A stretch of DNA of 39,044 bases from FEN-1297 sp964498065 (lineage in GTDB: Bacteria; Bacteroidota; Ignavibacteria; Ignavibacteriales; Ignavibacteriaceae): positions 1 to 39,044 of the forward strand of contig CAZCFZ010000035.1 in NCBI GenBank assembly GCA_964498065.1, in the 5' to 3' direction. The notes under the pieces are model-generated. The model was not told the origin of the DNA, ran no database searches, and saw only the letters and a list, made by a program, of their open reading frames with translations. The position numbers were made by a program, and so were the translations under genes. Numbering within the stretch: position 1 is the stretch's first letter; each line of letters starts with the position of its first letter. Positions 34,698-39,044 of this stretch are shown piece after piece.

Positions 34698-36501
34698 ATG
34701 ATTGGTGAAACAATTCTCCACTACAGAATAATAGAGAAGCTCGGTGAAGGCGGTATGGGTGTAGTTTATAAAGCTGAGGACACAAAATTAAAACGTGAAG
34801 TTGCGATAAAATTTTTACCGCATCATGTTTTGGCAAACGCAGAAGAAAAACAGCGGTTTGAAATAGAGGCACAGGCAGCAGCGGCTCTTAATCACCCTAA
34901 CATTACAACAATATATTCAATCGAAGAATCAAAAGATGATATTTTTATTGTAATGGAATATATAAACGGTATTGAATTGAAAGAAAAAATTAAAAAAGGT
35001 TTAACGAATATTGATGATTCGCTATCGATAATTTCTCAAATTGCTGAAGGCCTTAAGGCTGCGCATCAAAAAGGTATAGTGCATAGAGATATAAAAAGCA
35101 GCAACATAATGATAAATAATACTGGGCAGGTAAAAATAATGGATTTTGGATTGGCAAAAGTTAAGGGCGTAAGCCATATAACAAAACTCGGCACTACATT
35201 GGGAACAACCGCTTATATGTCGCCTGAGCAGGCGAGGGGAGAACATGTTGATAATAGAACTGATATCTGGTCATTAGGTGTAATTATGTATGAAATGTTT
35301 ACCGGCAGATTGCCTTTCAAAGGAGAATTCGACCAGGCAGTGATTTATTCAATATTAAACGAGGAACCGGATTCTTTAACTGCNNNNNNNNNNNNNNNNN
35401 NNNNNNNNNNNNNNNNNNNNNNNNNNNNNNNNNNNNNNNNNNNNNNNNNNNNNNNNNNNNNNNNNNNNNNNNNNNNNNNNNNNTATAATAACCGGGAGTG
35501 TACAAAAGTTTCAGGATAACATTAGGATTTCAGTCCAGAGGATTGACATTTTAAATAACCGCCAGCTCTGGGCAAATACTTATAAAGGAAAGCTTGCAGA
35601 TATATTTGATATTCAGGGCGAGGTATCCAAACAGGTTGTTGAAGCAACTATAGCTTTTGACTGTTATTTGCAGGCAAGAAATTTTTTAACCCGCCGTACC
35701 AAAAACAGTGTTAAGATTGCTATTGACCTTTTTCAGAAAGCAGTAAACCTTGATCCGAAATTTTCTGCCGCATATGCAGGTCTGGGCGAAGCTTACAGTA
35801 TTATTTATAGAGATTTTGAACGAGAAGAAATTTGGCTGGATAAAGCTCTGGAAGTTGGTCATAAAGCAGTTGAACATGACCCCACATCATCTGAATCTTA
35901 TGCAGCTTTAGGAATGGCTTATTTTGGAAAAAATAATCTTAATGACGCTTTGGATGCCACTAAAAAGTCTATTGAGCTGGATTCTAATAACTATAATGCA
36001 TATTGGATTCTTGCGAGAATCTATCATACTACTGATCGGGAAAGTGAAGCGGCTGAAGCACTTGAAAAGCTTGTTAAAATAAATCCGGAATTTTTACAAG
36101 CATACCAGGATCTTTTAATGTATTATGAAAGACTTGGAGAAAAAGAAAAGTATAATCAAGCATTGGAAGCGTCCTTAAATATATATCCGAAATATTTAGC
36201 TAAACATCCTGATGACGCATATAGAAGAATGTCTTATGCTGTTTCATTAGCTTATGCAAATAGGAATGAAGAAGCAAAAGCAGAAGGTAATAAATCCCTA
36301 AAAGTAAATCCCAAAGATCCAATCATGATGTATTATGGTGCATGTCTTTATTCAAGATTAAAAGAAAACAAACATGCTGTGGAATTGCTAAAAAGTGCAA
36401 TAGAAAACGGCTATGAAAATTTTGAATGGATAAAGAGGGATCCGGATTTTGAAAATATTCGAAATGAACCTGAATACATTGAATTAATGAAAGATAAATA
36501 A
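34698..36501 (+). CDS. Ser/Thr kinase-TolB/FlgO-like-TPR protein 6, interrupted by assembly gap
   Basis: ATG codons at 34692 and 34698 are both in frame. AAAGGG at 34686-34691 gives normal spacing only for 34698, which also yields 'MIGETILHYRI' like the sister genes. The kinase domain runs to about residue 228, then 100 Ns (35384-35483). After the gap the frame differs by one, which only reflects the arbitrary N count. 'IITGSVQKFQDNIRISVQR' then continues the TolB-like domain to the TPRs and a stop at 36501. About 119 codons should be missing by comparison with protein 5. After the gap the linker 'EVSKQVVEATIAFDCYLQAR' lacks about 22 residues present in protein 1 between 'VEA' and 'AFDCYL'. 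The TPR half matches protein 1, the kinase half protein 5. Confidence 0.82.
35384..35483. other. Assembly gap (100 N)
   Basis: Exactly 100 Ns in the linker and TolB-like region of the kinase gene, at nearly the same place in the protein as the gap at 28886. The apparent frame change across it is an artefact of the arbitrary length. Confidence 0.98.
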
Positions 36502-36514
36502 AAGAGATTAAAAA

Positions 36515-36625
36515 ATGATTGGCGAAACAATCCTTCACTATAAAATACTAGAGAAACTCGGCGAAGGAGGACCTGTCCGCCGAAACGACCGAGAACTATC
36601 TCAACTTTTTAGAGGTAAGTTATGA
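36515..36625 (+). pseudogene. Truncated kinase gene stub
   Basis: A 36-codon frame begins like the array kinases ('MIGETILHYKILEKLGEGG') and then departs from the family ('PVRRNDRELSQLFRGKL'). It ends in a TGA (36623-36625) that overlaps the ATG of the next gene (36622-36624). The family part stops inside the glycine-rich loop, so no kinase can be made. It starts 13 nt after the previous stop. It looks like the remnant of a deleted or recombined paralogue. A short leader peptide coupled to the next gene, or a mis-assembly, are alternatives. Confidence 0.7.
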
Positions 36626-39044
36626 TAGGAGAAACTATACTTCACTACAAAATAATAGAGAAATTAGGCGAAGGCGGAATGGGTGTTGTGTATAAAGCCG
36701 AAGATATTAAACTGAAAAGAATAGTTGCTTTGAAATTTTTACCATCTCATATAACCTCTTCCAAAGAAGACCTTGCAAGATTTAACCAGGAAGCACAGGC
36801 AGCTGCTATTCTTAATCATCCGAATATTTGTACCGTATATGCGATTGAAGAATCTGATAATCAGCAGTTTATTTCAATGGAGTATATAGACGGCACTACA
36901 TTAAGTAAAAAAATCTCTGATTCACCCTTAAAAGTAAATGAAGCAGTATCATATGCAATTCAAATCGGTGAAGCTCTTCAAGAAGCTCACAGCAATGGAA
37001 TCGTTCATAGGGACATAAAAACCGAAAACATAATGGTCAATTCAAAGAATCAAATTAAAGTTATGGACTTTGGTTTGGCTAAGCTGAAAGGATCAATAAA
37101 GATAACCAAAGGTTCAAGTACTGTTGGCACTCTTGCTTATATGGCTCCGGAACAAATACAGGGCGGAGAAGTGGATGCACGTTCCGATATATTTTCATTC
37201 GGCGTTGTCTTATTTGAAATGCTTACCGGGATTCTTCCGTTTAAAGGCGAACATGATGCTTCAATAATGTATTCAATATTAAATGAAGAACCTGATTCAC
37301 TTCAAAAATATTTACCTGATGCGAGCTCTGATCTTATGCACATAATAAACAGAGCATTAGAGAAAGACTCTGAAGACAGATATCAGTCAATGAAAGATAT
37401 TGTTATTGAGTTAAGAAGATTACAAAGGCATACCGGTGATGTTTCGAGAAAAATATTAAGAGAAATTCAGACCTCTTCAGCAGCTAAAGAAAAAGTTCAA
37501 ACTGAATCTCCTATATCACAAATGGAAGAGAAAAAAAATGAGGAGATTAAATCTTCATCTAAAAGTAAAAATAAATTAATACTTGTTTCTTCAGCCGCTG
37601 GAGTAATTATAATATTGATTATTGGATACTTCCTGTTGTTCAATAAAAGTTCGGCACCGGTTGTGGGAAAATCGATCGCGGTTCTTCCGTTTAAAAATAT
37701 GAGTCCCGATAAGAGCGATGAGTACTTCAGTGACGGAATTACTGAAGATCTTACTGCAGAACTTTCTCAAATCGGTGATTTGAAAGTAATAGCAAGAAAC
37801 GCGGTAATGAAATACAAAAACAGCGATGCAAGCATTAAAGACATCGGGAACCAATTAGGAGTCTCATCTCTTCTGGAAGGAAGCATTCAAAAAGAAGGGA
37901 ATGAAGTTAGAATAGTGGCTCAGCTGGTTGATGTTAATACAGGAGAATATATATGGGCAGGAACTTACGACAAAGAATTGACGCAAATATTTGCAATTCA
38001 AAGTGATGTATCAAAACAAATAGCAAGAGCTTTGAAAGCCAAACTAACTCCCGCAGAAAAATCAAGAATTGAGAAAAAACCAACTAATAATATCACAGCA
38101 TATCAATATTATCTTAAAGGAAGAGAATATTATTACCGTTATACAATGAATGATAATGAAAATGCTATTAAACTATTTAAAGAAGCTTTGAAATTAGATC
38201 CTAAATATGCCTTGGCTTATACAGGCCTCGGTGATTGTTACGGACAAAGAGTATTAAGATTTGGTTTCAATGAAGAATGGAACGATTCTTCAATTGCCGC
38301 AAGTAATAAGGCTATTTCTTTGGATCCAAATTTAGCCGAAGGATATAAAGCATTGGCATTGGCTCAAAGCAACAAAGGCTGGATTAAACAAGCATTAGAA
38401 ACAAATAAAAAAGCTGTTAAATTGAACCCCAATTATTGGCCTGCGGTAGGCAACGTTGGTATTATGTATTTTTATTTAGGTGAATTAGCAAATGCAATAA
38501 TGTGGGATAAGAAAGCTTGTCGGCTTGACCCTCAGAGTGGAATGGGCTATGCCGTTACCGGATCGGATTATGCAGTTCTAACCGATTATTCTAATGCAGA
38601 AAAATATCTTAAAATCGCTTTAAATATTCAGCCCGACTTAACTCAAGTTTATTGGAATTATATCATTATGCATTTTGATCAAGGCAATTTTAAGCAGGTG
38701 ATGAATGACTGCGAAAAGATATTGGCAATAACACCGAATGATGAATATGCACTTTTGTATTTAGGAATTATTCAAATAAAATTAGGAAATTATGATAAAG
38801 CTGTCAAAGCTTTTCAAAGTATCCCGGCAAACGATCAATTCAGTACATATGGTAATATCTACCTAGCTTATATTTTCAAAAAAATGGGTCATAAAGATGA
38901 CTTCAATAAATTGATTCGTAAAAGTAAAGAAAGATTGCATGATAGAATTTCCGGAGGAAGTGAGCTTTATTTAGACGCACTATACATGTTTGTGGGTGAA
39001 GTAGTTGAAGGAAACAATATTGAAGCTTTCAAATGGTTAAATAA
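36622..39044 (+). CDS. Membrane-anchored Ser/Thr kinase-TolB/FlgO-like-TPR protein, 3' end outside window
   Basis: The frame is open for 807 codons to the window edge without a stop. The kinase domain (about residues 5-275) has 'KLGEGGMGVVYKAED', 'VALKFLPSH', 'HRDIKTENIM', 'VMDFGLAKL' and 'MAPEQIQGG'. A charged, Ser-rich linker follows, then a transmembrane helix at about 318-338 ('LILVSSAAGVIIILIIGYFL'). After it come a TolB/FlgO-like domain ('SIAVLPFKNMSPDKSDEYFS', about 350-470) and TPRs ('AYQYYLKGREYYYRY', 'LDPKYALAYTGLGDCYG' and later units). This kinase-TM-TolB-TPR order places the TPRs outside the cytoplasm and is the usual form of the family; the other genes of the array lack the helix. 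It is the most diverged paralogue here. The upstream stub overlaps its start (ATGA). Confidence 0.9.
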   Translation, partial: MIGETILHYKIIEKLGEGGMGVVYKAEDIKLKRIVALKFLPSHITSSKEDLARFNQEAQAAAILNHPNICTVYAIEESDNQQFISMEYIDGTTLSKKISDSPLKVNEAVSYAIQIGEALQEAHSNGIVHRDIKTENIMVNSKNQIKVMDFGLAKLKGSIKITKGSSTVGTLAYMAPEQIQGGEVDARSDIFSFGVVLFEMLTGILPFKGEHDASIMYSILNEEPDSLQKYLPDASSDLMHIINRALEKDSEDRYQSMKDIVIELRRLQRHTGDVSRKILREIQTSSAAKEKVQTESPISQMEEKKNEEIKSSSKSKNKLILVSSAAGVIIILIIGYFLLFNKSSAPVVGKSIAVLPFKNMSPDKSDEYFSDGITEDLTAELSQIGDLKVIARNAVMKYKNSDASIKDIGNQLGVSSLLEGSIQKEGNEVRIVAQLVDVNTGEYIWAGTYDKELTQIFAIQSDVSKQIARALKAKLTPAEKSRIEKKPTNNITAYQYYLKGREYYYRYTMNDNENAIKLFKEALKLDPKYALAYTGLGDCYGQRVLRFGFNEEWNDSSIAASNKAISLDPNLAEGYKALALAQSNKGWIKQALETNKKAVKLNPNYWPAVGNVGIMYFYLGELANAIMWDKKACRLDPQSGMGYAVTGSDYAVLTDYSNAEKYLKIALNIQPDLTQVYWNYIIMHFDQGNFKQVMNDCEKILAITPNDEYALLYLGIIQIKLGNYDKAVKAFQSIPANDQFSTYGNIYLAYIFKKMGHKDDFNKLIRKSKERLHDRISGGSELYLDALYMFVGEVVEGNNIEAFKWLN

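Noticed and set aside
35484..35519. Apparent frameshift and early stop in the kinase gene at 34698
   Set aside because: The break coincides with the 100-N gap of arbitrary length. The sequence after the gap continues the family alignment in another phase, so it is not evidence of a pseudogene.
1..39044. Search for tRNA, rRNA, CRISPR arrays, riboswitches, transposases or phage genes
   Set aside because: No T-loop pattern with a matching acceptor stem, regular spaced repeats, or transposase/integrase motifs were found. The toxin-antitoxin pair is the only mobile-associated gene set, and no attachment site or insertion-sequence ends flank it.

Overview
The window is AT-rich DNA that most likely comes from a member of the Ignavibacteria or a close relative in the FCB (Fibrobacterota-Chlorobiota-Bacteroidota) group. 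The main reasons are two secreted proteins that end in the 'YPNPFNPTT...GxExxxLVNE...SGIYFYxMxAG' type IX secretion sorting domain, a LytS-type sensor paired with a REC-LuxR regulator, short palindromic intergenic repeats, and a large set of kinase-TolB/FlgO-like-TPR fusion proteins. The assignment to Ignavibacteria is inference from family knowledge; no 16S or marker gene lies in the window.

Layout. 0.1-4.5 kb: core metabolism, with a monomeric NADP isocitrate dehydrogenase on the minus strand divergent from a cysE-cysK cysteine operon that has a palindromic operator candidate upstream and a clear terminator. 4.8-12.5 kb: a LytS-like histidine kinase and REC-LuxR regulator pair (1-nt overlap), followed by three exported proteins, two of them with T9SS sorting domains and near-identical 3' flanks. 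12.8-14.4 kb: an AbiE-type (type IV) toxin-antitoxin pair with an ATGA overlap. 14.6-16.7 kb: two minus-strand envelope genes, a PAP2 phosphatase and an unknown exported protein. 17.3-20.9 kb: an OmpR/EnvZ-like two-component pair followed by an MsrA-MsrB fusion lipoprotein. 21.2-23.3 kb: a GAF-SpoIIE (RsbU-like) phosphatase and a tandem ABM-domain protein. 23.7 kb to the right edge: an array of eight same-strand kinase gene starts: four complete, two interrupted by 100-N assembly gaps, one 36-codon stub, and one that runs off the window.

The kinase array is the most unusual part. Six of the seven substantial paralogues have a Ser/Thr kinase domain joined directly to a TolB/FlgO-like domain and TPRs with no membrane segment. 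The last one has a transmembrane helix at the equivalent junction. A 112-residue protein of unknown function is inserted in the array, 4 nt after one kinase and before a terminator. The phosphatase just upstream could oppose these kinases, but nothing in the sequence proves that link. Both genes whose kinase half and TPR half resemble different paralogues are exactly the two that contain assembly gaps, so the mosaicism may be real recombination or a scaffolding artefact.

No tRNA, rRNA, CRISPR array, transposase or phage gene was recognised. Three copies of a roughly 118-bp palindromic element and one copy of a second palindrome sit in intergenic spaces.
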